The position numbers and the translations under genes are program-made. Under the pieces are notes generated by a model, which was not told the origin of the DNA, made no database searches, and was given only the letters and a program-made list of their open reading frames with translations. This document shows positions 1-7,044 of a stretch of 64,000 nucleotides of DNA, piece after piece. Position 1 is the stretch's first letter, and the number at the start of each line of letters is the position of its first letter. Source of the stretch: Rhodoplanes sp963840055 (GTDB lineage Bacteria; Pseudomonadota; Alphaproteobacteria; Rhizobiales; Xanthobacteraceae); NCBI GenBank assembly GCA_963840055.1, contig CAWIXM010000002.1, forward strand, positions 18,440 to 82,439, read 5' to 3'.

Positions 1-442
1 CGTTGACCGCGTCGATGACCGTGACGACGCCGTCGAGCCGGAAGCGCATGAGCAGGTAAGGATGCGCCATGGTCGTGTGCAGAATCGGCGCGGGATCGGC
101 GAGCCCCGTCGTCTCTACGATGACGCGGCGAAAGGCGGCGCGGCCATTGTCCAACTCGCGCAGCAGCTTTTCGAGCGCGGTGACGAGGTCTCCGCGCATG
201 GTGCAACAGAGGCAGCCGGTGGTGAGCATGACGAGACCGTCGTCGCGCACATGTTCGACCAGCATGTGGTCAAGGCCGATCTCGCCGAACTCGTTGACGA
301 GGACCGCGGCGTCGGCGAGCGCCGGATCGCGGACGAGCCGGTTGAGCAGGGTCGTCTTGCCCGCTCCGAGAAAGCCGGTGAGCACGGTCAGCGGAATCGG
401 CGCGACCGGCCCCAGCGACGGGGCGTCGCCGGAACCCCTCAT
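1..442 (-). CDS. CobW/P47K-family GTP-binding metallochaperone (3' end outside window)
   Basis: The minus-strand reading frame starts at the ATG at 440-442 and runs off the left edge, so only about 147 N-terminal residues are visible. A Walker A motif GFLGAGKTT lies near residues 23-31, and the metal-binding GCLCCTMR motif typical of COG0523/CobW proteins (GCxCC) follows about 50 residues later. An NEFGEIGLDH stretch matches switch I of the family. These proteins are GTPases that deliver zinc, cobalt or other metals to target enzymes in the cytoplasm. The start overlaps the stop of the upstream carboxypeptidase gene as ATGA, so the two are probably translated together. The metal and client cannot be told from this fragment. 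Confidence 0.9.
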   Translation of the reverse strand, partial: MRGSGDAPSLGPVAPIPLTVLTGFLGAGKTTLLNRLVRDPALADAAVLVNEFGEIGLDHMLVEHVRDDGLVMLTTGCLCCTMRGDLVTALEKLLRELDNGRAAFRRVIVETTGLADPAPILHTTMAHPYLLMRFRLDGVVTVIDAVN

Positions 443-1713
443 TGCGCCTGGGGCTTTGCGGCCGTGACCGCGCGCTTCGGCTTGCTCGAAACCGGCCGCG
501 GCCGTGGGGTTGGCTTGCCGGCGGCCGCAGCGGGCGGGTTGCGATGCTTGGCGGCGGAAGTCCCGGCATTACCCGGCTTCGCCACGGCGACGGCGCGCGG
601 CGGCGGCCGCTTCGCACCGATAAAGACATCGATCGGCGGGTTTGAGGGGAGCGTCTCGGCCACGAGACTCGACGGCTTTGGTCCGTGCGCCTTCGCGCCA
701 GAGAACAGCGCAGCAAGGCCTTGCTCGTCGCTGCCGGTCGCTTCTTCATCCTCGTCGGCGGCTTCGGCGGCCGGACGGCGGCGGTGCTTGCCGCACATCG
801 CCTCGCGCAAATCGGGCGGCGCGGCATTGATCGGCTGCAGCCCGTAAACCGTGCCCAACGACGGCATGAGCCAGGTCAGACCGTTGCTGTTGAAGGCGGT
901 CTCAAACATATACGCCGCCTTTGCCGCCCGCACGGCCGAGGACGGCGCGCCCAGCACCACCGCGATGAGCCGCCGGTTCCCGCGCGTCGCGGTCGCCACG
1001 ACATTGAAGCCCGACGCGCAGATGTATCCAGTCTTCATCCCGTCCGCCCCCGGATAATGGACGAGCAGCGAGTTCGTGTTGCGTAAGATGCGTTTGCCCA
1101 GCCGGATCGCGTGAATACCCCAATAGCCGTCGTATTCCGGAAACTCGATGAGAATCGCGCGGGCGAGGATCGCCATGTCCCGCGCCGAGGTGATCTGGTT
1201 TTCCGCCGGCAATCCGTTCGGGTTCACCCAATTCGACTGCGCCATTCCAAGGCGCGTCGAGGCGCGGTTCATCTCATCGGCGAACCGGTCCACCGAACCG
1301 GCGACGCCTTCGGCGAGCACCACCGCAATGTCGTTCGCCGATTTGACCATCAGCATCTTCAGGGCGTTGTCGACGGTTACGACCGTTCCGGTCCCGAACC
1401 CCATCTTGGTGGGCTGCTGGGCCACCGCGTTCGGCGACACGGTTAATGGCGTGTCGAGCGTGATTCGCCCCTCCTTGATCGCCTTGAGCGTCAGGTAGGC
1501 GGTCATCAGCTTGGTGATTGAGGCCGGGTACCAGGGATAGGTGGCGTTCTCCGCCTTGAGCACCTTGCCAGTGTCGGCCTCGATCAGCAGCAGCGCCTCC
1601 CCGGACGCACGCGCAGGCACCGTCCCAACGCCCGCGGCCAGGGCAAGCCCGAGTGCAAAAGCCGTTGTGGCAAGCGGAGAGGCAGGGTGCATGGGTCCGG
1701 TCCCGTTGATCAT
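439..1713 (-). CDS. D-alanyl-D-alanine carboxypeptidase (PBP5/6, DacF-like)
   Basis: A 424-residue serine peptidase S11 protein that trims the terminal D-Ala from peptidoglycan stem peptides in the periplasm. The three active-site motifs are present and well spaced: SITK at 65-68, SAN at 125-127 and KTG at 227-229. A hydrophobic signal peptide lies at about 15-36, ending near ARA-SGE. After the catalytic domain comes a long low-complexity, Pro/Ala/Lys-rich tail (about 310-424) instead of the usual PBP5 C-terminal beta domain; such tails are common in rhizobial homologues. The chosen start has AAGGGG seven bases upstream; an internal ATG (residue 8) is the alternative. It overlaps the CobW gene downstream by four bases. 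Confidence 0.92.
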   Translation of the reverse strand: MINGTGPMHPASPLATTAFALGLALAAGVGTVPARASGEALLLIEADTGKVLKAENATYPWYPASITKLMTAYLTLKAIKEGRITLDTPLTVSPNAVAQQPTKMGFGTGTVVTVDNALKMLMVKSANDIAVVLAEGVAGSVDRFADEMNRASTRLGMAQSNWVNPNGLPAENQITSARDMAILARAILIEFPEYDGYWGIHAIRLGKRILRNTNSLLVHYPGADGMKTGYICASGFNVVATATRGNRRLIAVVLGAPSSAVRAAKAAYMFETAFNSNGLTWLMPSLGTVYGLQPINAAPPDLREAMCGKHRRRPAAEAADEDEEATGSDEQGLAALFSGAKAHGPKPSSLVAETLPSNPPIDVFIGAKRPPPRAVAVAKPGNAGTSAAKHRNPPAAAAGKPTPRPRPVSSKPKRAVTAAKPQAQ

Positions 1714-2062
1714 CGCTGCACCCCTTCGTTCCCGGGGCCGTCGTGCTAATCTACCCTAAACGGGGCCCTGAAAGCAAAGCGTCCGCCCCGGGCCAGAATT
1801 GATCGGGCGCATGCTGGGGGCGCAATTTGGCGGTGTTGCGACCGCGCCCCGTAGCGCCAACCCCTGGCGGCTGCCCCCCGCGCCGGCGGACAGGGGTCGC
1901 TGCGGCGACAAACCCCCGGTCTCCGGCCCCCTTAATCGCCTTCTCTCATGACTTAGATCAAAATATCCGGCGCAATTTTTGGCACGTTGCTGGGCAGCAT
2001 TCATACAAGCGCGCGCGACAGGTCCGCAGACGGCCTGCGGCGCGTAAGGGCGGGCCCAGGAT
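1714..2062. other. Intergenic region between divergent dac and lysR genes
   Basis: This 349-base gap lies between two divergent genes and must hold both promoters. The half nearest the LysR gene (about 1945-2000) is the most AT-rich part. No convincing T-N11-A LysR box, riboswitch or small ORF could be assigned by eye. Confidence 0.4.
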
Positions 2063-2992
2063 ATGACTAATATCCCCACGGAACTTTTGCGCACATTGCT
2101 TGCGGTCGTGGACATGCGCAGCTTCACCAAAGCCGCCCGTGCGCTCGGCGTGACGCAGCCTGCGGTGAGCGCCCAGATCAAGCGGCTGCAGTCCCTGCTC
2201 GGCTTCGACCTCTTTGACAAGAGCGCGCCGGGCGTCAGCGTGACCGAAAAAGGCAAGCGCATCGTCAGCGAAGCGCGTCGCTTGCTAGCGATCAATGATC
2301 AGATCGTGTCGCTCGCCCGCGCTCCACGCGGGGTCCGTGTGCTGCGGTTCGGAGTGCCGGGCGACTTCATCGGCATGCCGCTGTGGCAGAAGCTGGTCGC
2401 CTTCCGCAACCGCCGGCCGGACGCGCGCCTGATCATGAAGACGGGCGACGGTCCCGCTCTCATCGAGGAACTGCGTCAGGGCGACCTCGATGTCGTGGTG
2501 GCGATGTCGAGCGCCAAACCGGACCAGGCGGTCGCTCACCACTGGCGCGACGAGACGGTGTGGATTCGCGCCGCGTCGAGCACGCTCGATCCGACGCGAC
2601 CGCTCCGGCTGGTCACCCGCGGCGATCATTGCATCTTCCACAAGCACATGATCGCCGCGCTCGAAGCGGCCGCCCGCGACTATGAGATCGCGCTCACTTC
2701 GGCGCATGTCGACGATCTGACCCAGGCGGTGGCTGCAGGACTAGGCGTTACGGCGCTGCCGCGCACGCTCTCGACCGGCGCGCTTGTGTGCGAGGACGAT
2801 GCCCTGCCCAAGCTTGCTGACGTGGAATGCAGCATCTGGGTGCGCAAAGACGATACCGATGCAGGCGCGAGCAATGACCTTGCCGCGCTTCTCGCCGAGG
2901 CGCTCAAGCCTGCTCCGCAGATTCCGCTTGCTACCCGCGCCGAGAAAGTCGGGACTTTGCAGGCGATCGGCCGGCGCGCCCCCGCGGCGTGA
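2063..2992 (+). CDS. LysR-family transcriptional regulator
   Basis: A 309-residue LysR-type regulator. The N-terminal winged helix-turn-helix (about residues 6-65) carries the family pattern SFTKAARALGVTQPAVSAQI, followed by the linker helix and a periplasmic-binding-like effector domain (about 92-290). Such proteins bind a small co-inducer and activate or repress nearby genes. It is divergent from the carboxypeptidase gene. The next genes downstream are a convergent lipoprotein gene and, further on, an enoyl-CoA hydratase gene, so its target is not obvious from position. The length is normal for the family. The effector cannot be predicted. Confidence 0.93.
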   Translation: MTNIPTELLRTLLAVVDMRSFTKAARALGVTQPAVSAQIKRLQSLLGFDLFDKSAPGVSVTEKGKRIVSEARRLLAINDQIVSLARAPRGVRVLRFGVPGDFIGMPLWQKLVAFRNRRPDARLIMKTGDGPALIEELRQGDLDVVVAMSSAKPDQAVAHHWRDETVWIRAASSTLDPTRPLRLVTRGDHCIFHKHMIAALEAAARDYEIALTSAHVDDLTQAVAAGLGVTALPRTLSTGALVCEDDALPKLADVECSIWVRKDDTDAGASNDLAALLAEALKPAPQIPLATRAEKVGTLQAIGRRAPAA

Positions 2993-3045
2993 TACGACGG
3001 GACACGCGCTGGCCCTGCCCTCTGGGGGAAAACCGAACAGCGCCC

Positions 3046-3402
3046 CTATTGAAGCACGCAGATGAGCACCAGCTTGCCGGAGGGACCGCGCTTCGGCGGC
3101 GTATAAATGACTGCCCGGTCGGATTCGATGGTGAACGTGCCGGCCGGGTTCAGGGCAAAGGCGTTAATCAGCCGCTCATTCTGCTCGCAGCTCGCCGAGC
3201 ATGCGGCCTGCTGGCATGTGAATTCGGCAAATCGAACCGCGCCGCCGCCCGCGGGGCCGGCCGGCCCCGGAGGTCCCGGTGGCCCGGGCGGGCCCGCCGG
3301 TCCCGGAGGCCCAGCATCACCCTTTTCGCCCTTAACCGGCTCCTGACTGCAGCCCGCCATGACGAGCGACACCGTAACCAGCGAAAGAACAAGTTTGCGC
3401 AT
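3046..3402 (-). CDS. Small lipoprotein with collagen-like Gly-Pro-Pro repeats
   Basis: A 118-residue predicted lipoprotein. The start at 3402 is preferred because AGGAG lies about nine bases upstream and it begins a clean signal peptide MRKLVLSLVTVSLVMAGC with a lipobox VMAGC. An upstream in-frame ATG would add 30 non-signal residues. After the lipid-anchored Cys comes a short G-x-y run of about ten triplets (GEKGDAGPPGPAGPPGPPG and on), then a four-cysteine C-terminal domain of about 65 residues. Collagen-like stretches in bacterial lipoproteins can trimerise. Function is unknown. It is convergent with the LysR gene. Confidence 0.8.
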   Translation of the reverse strand: MRKLVLSLVTVSLVMAGCSQEPVKGEKGDAGPPGPAGPPGPPGPPGPAGPAGGGAVRFAEFTCQQAACSASCEQNERLINAFALNPAGTFTIESDRAVIYTPPKRGPSGKLVLICVLQ

Positions 3403-3626
3403 CGATCGCAACTCCTGCGCTCCCTTCACCACAATCGAGATATATCTGATCGCCAGATTCCCTTTCCCACGCCCACCCTGCGGCGGCTCCAACCGATTCG
3501 TCGGTAGCAGAAGATAACACGAGGCGAAAGCGCGCCTACGCTGCTGCCCACACTTCGTTCGACAATCACCCTTCGCTTCGCTATCGCCGACGCGACGATC
3601 AAGTCGACAAAGGAGGCAGCCTCAAC

Positions 3627-4424
3627 ATGGCCAACGTGCAGACATCATCGACCGTTGAGACAGCGATCGACGGACCGATCGCAGTGGTCGCGCTCAACCG
3701 TCCGGAGGTGCGCAACGCCGTCAACGAAACCTTGCGCGCCGAGTTCATCGCCGCGCTCGCGCGCGTCGCCGGCGACGACGCCGTTCGTGGCGTGGTGATC
3801 ACCGGAAACGGTCCGGCGTTTTGCGCCGGCGGTGACATCGCCGCCATGCAGCAGAATCTGAATGCGGCGCAGGGAGAGCTCGCCTTCAATGGCTGGCGGC
3901 GCCAGCGGCGCCTGCACGAAGCGGTCGGCGCGCTGCATCGGCTGACCAAGCCGACGATCGCAGCGGTCAATGGGCCGGCCATCGGGCTCGGGTGCGACCT
4001 CGCGCTGTGCTGCGATTTCATCATCGCCGCAGAGCACGCGAGCTTCGCCATGAGTTTCATTTTGCGCGGCCTGGTTCCGGACGGCGGCGGCCTTTACTTC
4101 CTGCCGCGCCGCATCGGACTCGCGCGAGCGAAGGAGCTGATCTTCACTGGACGGCGCGTCGACGCACCGGAAGCGCTTGCGATAGGCATGGTCGACCGGG
4201 TCACGAATTCGGCGACGCTGCTCGCCGAGGCGCGCGCCTGGGCGGCTGAGCTCAGCGGCGGCTCGACCGCTGCGCTGGCGCTCGCCAAGGAAATCCTCAA
4301 CAAGACATTCGAACTCTCCGACGAGGACGTGTTCGCACTCGGTCGGCAAGCGCAGGCGGTCTGCTACACGACGGACGAACACCGGGAGGCGGTGAAGGCC
4401 TTCCTCGCAAAGGCGCAGCGCTAG
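3627..4424 (+). CDS. Enoyl-CoA hydratase/isomerase family protein
   Basis: A 265-residue crotonase-fold protein. The oxyanion-hole regions are AFCAGGDIAAM (about 65-75) and NGPAIGLGCDLAL (about 116-128), and the second catalytic region reads GLVPDGGGLYFLPR. The usual catalytic Glu of the PxxGGT motif is replaced by Asp in PDGGG, and the first catalytic Glu position (GGGCE in hydratases) is Asp. This pattern is more typical of isomerase or PaaG-like members than of classical hydratases. It acts on acyl-CoA esters in the cytoplasm. AAAGGAGG lies about 12 bases before the ATG. The stop codon lies inside a dispersed palindromic repeat. The substrate is unknown. Confidence 0.88.
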   Translation: MANVQTSSTVETAIDGPIAVVALNRPEVRNAVNETLRAEFIAALARVAGDDAVRGVVITGNGPAFCAGGDIAAMQQNLNAAQGELAFNGWRRQRRLHEAVGALHRLTKPTIAAVNGPAIGLGCDLALCCDFIIAAEHASFAMSFILRGLVPDGGGLYFLPRRIGLARAKELIFTGRRVDAPEALAIGMVDRVTNSATLLAEARAWAAELSGGSTAALALAKEILNKTFELSDEDVFALGRQAQAVCYTTDEHREAVKAFLAKAQR

Positions 4425-4460
4425 AGCGAATTCCGTTCCAATGGAATCGGAATTCGCTAG
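4421..4460. repeat. Imperfect palindrome at the 3' end of the enoyl-CoA hydratase gene
   Basis: A 40-base near-perfect inverted repeat: left arm CTAGAGCGAATTCCG, right arm CGGAATTCGCTAG, with a TTCCA/TGGAA inner stem. It contains the TAG stop of the upstream gene. Elements of this form (GCGAATTCC...GGAATTCGC) are common between genes in Hyphomicrobiales. In RNA it would fold into a long hairpin and could protect or end the upstream transcript. Confidence 0.75.
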
Positions 4461-4468
4461 TTATTTAT

Positions 4469-4548
4469 TAGTGGTCGCATTTTCTGCGGCGAACCGGTTC
4501 CCACCCCCGGATCAAGTCCGAGGGCATGCTTCGCCGGAAAATGCTCTA
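4469..4548 (+). repeat. Dispersed intergenic repeat, copy 1, with a 25-bp insert
   Basis: This 80-bp sequence is the reverse complement of the 55-bp element at 35571-35625, base for base, except that 25 extra bases (4504-4528) sit in its middle. The insert is itself an imperfect palindrome (CCCCCGGA...TCCGAGGG). The element resembles the rhizobial RIME-type repeats with a central GGGAACCGGTTC core. It follows directly after another palindrome (4421-4460), forming a small mosaic. Confidence 0.85.
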
Positions 4549-4639
4549 AACGCGCCCGAATGATGTGTTGCTCCATCCCTTTTTGTAGGGCATTCCGCTG
4601 ACTTTCGCTGTCGGGTCTATACGCTTCCGGGAACGCGCC

Positions 4640-5578
4640 ATGAAATTCGCGACCTTCGTCGGGCATCGCAAGAGCCCGCAACTTGGCATTATCGACCTCG
4701 AGCATCGCGCGGTGCTCGGATTGGCGGCAGCCAGCGAACAGGTACTTGGCCACTCCAATGGCGACTTCGCCGACATGCTTTCGCTCATCGACGCTGCGAC
4801 CCCCGGCCTCGAACGCGCTGCCGAGCTTGCCCGAACATGGCCGGCCGAAGCGTCCGAAGACCTCGATGAAGTGAAGTTGCTTGCTCCCCTCCCGACCCCG
4901 CGCCAAATCCGCGACTGCATGGCGTTCGAAGAGCATGTGCGCAACAGCCGCAAGCAGGTCGAACTGCGTACCGGCCGTCCGCAACGCGTGCCGGAGGTTT
5001 GGTACCAGCGGCCAGTCTATTTCAAATGCAACCGCTTCAATGTGATCGGGCACGACGCCGACGTGATCTGGCCCCCCTATTCGAATTGGATGGACTACGA
5101 GCTGGAACTTGCCTGCGTGATCGGCCGGACAGGGAAGGATGTTTCCAAGACGAACGCCGCCGCCCACGTGTTCGGCTTCACCATCTTCAACGATGTCAGC
5201 GCGCGCGACGTGCAGTTCGAAGAGATGAAGGCCGGACTCGGGCCCGCCAAGGGCAAGGATTTTGACACCGGAAACGTGTTCGGCCCGTGGATCGTGACGC
5301 TTGACGAGATCGGCGATCCGCACGCGCTGGCGATGGAGGCGCGGGTGAACGGCGAGCGCTGGGGCGGTGGAAATTCGCGCGCGATGCACCATAGTTTCTG
5401 GGACATCATCGCCTATGTCTCACAGGCGGAAACGCTGTTTGCCGGCGAGATCATCGGCTCCGGCACGGTCGGCACGGGCTCGGCGCACGAATCCGGACGC
5501 AAGCTCGCGCCGAACGACGTGGTCGAACTCGAGATCGAGAAGATCGGCGTTTTGCGCAATCGCATCGTCAAGCCGTAA
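4640..5578 (+). CDS. Fumarylacetoacetate hydrolase-family protein
   Basis: A 312-residue member of the FAH superfamily, which hydrolyses or isomerises 2-oxo/2-hydroxy-dienoates and acylpyruvates in catabolism of aromatic compounds and amino acids. A substrate-side IRDCMAFEEHVRN segment lies near 92-104. Metal-binding acidic residues occur in YELELACVIG and in FNDVSARDVQ, and the C-terminal motif GTGSAHESGRKLAPND is typical. The length fits a full-length (N-domain-containing) member. The nearby crotonase and beta-propeller genes do not define one pathway, so the substrate is open. Confidence 0.9.
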   Translation: MKFATFVGHRKSPQLGIIDLEHRAVLGLAAASEQVLGHSNGDFADMLSLIDAATPGLERAAELARTWPAEASEDLDEVKLLAPLPTPRQIRDCMAFEEHVRNSRKQVELRTGRPQRVPEVWYQRPVYFKCNRFNVIGHDADVIWPPYSNWMDYELELACVIGRTGKDVSKTNAAAHVFGFTIFNDVSARDVQFEEMKAGLGPAKGKDFDTGNVFGPWIVTLDEIGDPHALAMEARVNGERWGGGNSRAMHHSFWDIIAYVSQAETLFAGEIIGSGTVGTGSAHESGRKLAPNDVVELEIEKIGVLRNRIVKP

Positions 5579-5647
5579 CGCGCGTTCTTCGCCGATGGGA
5601 GTAATGCCCGGCCGATGCCGCCGAGACTAAACGTAAGGGCACCATCC

Positions 5648-7006
5648 ATGACGTTGCGATTCGCGCTTGTTCTTGCGTTTCCTGCAGTCCTGCTCGCGAT
5701 AACCTGCGCCGCCGCTCAGAGTGCGCCGCCGGCCGGCGGCGTGCGAACCGGGCCAGCCGCCTATGGCGATTGGCGCACCGACGCGCCCGGCGTGCGCCGC
5801 CTTATCCGGCCGAACGATCTGCCAGCGCCCGGGACGTCGGCGAGCGCGCACGCGCGTGTGGTGTCGCGGCCGGCCGGCGCCGAGTTGAAGGTTCCGCCCG
5901 GCTTCAAGGTCGCTCCGTTCGCACGCAATCTGAGCGACCCGCGCCAACTGCGCGTCGCGCCGAATGGTGATGTATTCGTCGCCGAAAGCGGCGCCGGGCG
6001 TATTCGCGTGCTGCGCCCGAACGCGGCCGGAACCGCCCCGAGCGAGAACGCGGTGTTTGCCGACGATCTCGATTATCCCTTCGGTATCGCCTTCTATCCG
6101 AACGGCGATAATCCGGAATGGGTCTATGTCGCGACCACGAGTTCGGTCGTTCGCTTTCCCTATCGCAATGGCGATCTGAAAGCGCGCGGGCCGGCGCAGA
6201 CGATCGTCGCGCAACTGCCGACCGGCGGGCATTCGACGCGGGACATGGTGTTTTCCCCCGATGGGACGCGCATGTTCGTCTCGGTCGGCTCGCGCTCCAA
6301 TGTTTCTCAGGGAGGCGGCAAGCTCGGCGACCTCGCGCGGCGTCAGTGGGAGGCGGAGCACGGAATAGGCGCGACCGCGGGAAGCGAGACCGACCGCGCC
6401 ACCGTTCTTGTCTTCGATCCGCAGGGCAAGAACCGCCGGAATTTCGCGAACGGCGTGCGCAATTGCGTCGGAATGGCGATCGAGCCGACGACCGGCGAAC
6501 TGTGGTGCTCGACCAACGAACGCGACGGGCTCGGCGACGACCTGCCGCCGGACTATGTCACCCGGATTCGCGAGGGCGCATTCTACGGTTGGCCCTGGTA
6601 CTATATTGGCGCCAACGAGGACCCGCGGCACCGCGGCGCCCGCCCCGACCTTGCCAGCAAAGTCACCGTGCCGGATACGCTCATCCAGCCTCATTCCGCC
6701 CCGCTCGGCATGACCTTCTATGCCGGGTCGCAGTTTCCCGCCGAGTATCGTGGCCAGGCCTTCGCCGCGCTGCACGGATCGTGGAACCGGACGAAGCGCA
6801 CCGGCTACAAGATCATCCGCATCGTCCTGCGCGACGGCGTGCCCACCGGCGAATACGAGGATTTCGTCACCGGTTTTGTCACCGACGACGGGCGGGTCTG
6901 GGGCCGGCCGGCCGGCGTCGCCATTGCCAAGGACGGTTCCTTGCTGTTTACCGAGGACGGCAACAACACGATCTGGCGCGTGTCCTATGTCGGCGCTGGG
7001 CAGTAG
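5648..7006 (+). CDS. PQQ-dependent-type sugar (sorbosone) dehydrogenase, secreted beta-propeller
   Basis: A predicted 452-residue exported six-bladed beta-propeller of the glucose/sorbosone dehydrogenase family, which oxidises sugars in the periplasm with PQQ. The start at 5648 gives a clear signal peptide MTLRFALVLAFPAVLLAITC followed by AAAQS; an upstream in-frame ATG at 5615 would put 11 extra residues before it. Typical blade segments are visible: LRVAPNGDVFVAESGAGRI, PFGIAFYPNGD, the Arg/Asp-rich FANGVRNCVGMAIEP, and HSAPLGMTFY. A final blade reads LLFTEDGNNTIWRVSY. No PQQ biosynthesis genes are in the window. Confidence 0.85.
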   Translation: MTLRFALVLAFPAVLLAITCAAAQSAPPAGGVRTGPAAYGDWRTDAPGVRRLIRPNDLPAPGTSASAHARVVSRPAGAELKVPPGFKVAPFARNLSDPRQLRVAPNGDVFVAESGAGRIRVLRPNAAGTAPSENAVFADDLDYPFGIAFYPNGDNPEWVYVATTSSVVRFPYRNGDLKARGPAQTIVAQLPTGGHSTRDMVFSPDGTRMFVSVGSRSNVSQGGGKLGDLARRQWEAEHGIGATAGSETDRATVLVFDPQGKNRRNFANGVRNCVGMAIEPTTGELWCSTNERDGLGDDLPPDYVTRIREGAFYGWPWYYIGANEDPRHRGARPDLASKVTVPDTLIQPHSAPLGMTFYAGSQFPAEYRGQAFAALHGSWNRTKRTGYKIIRIVLRDGVPTGEYEDFVTGFVTDDGRVWGRPAGVAIAKDGSLLFTEDGNNTIWRVSYVGAGQ

Positions 7007-7044
7007 CGCCTTCCGGCGTAGCGGACGCCCGCAGGCCGCACAGA

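Noticed and set aside
62..847. Long plus-strand open frames over the carboxypeptidase and CobW genes
   Set aside because: They are antisense to two genes with complete catalytic motifs and have Arg/Gly-rich content with no domain; they follow from high-GC codon bias.
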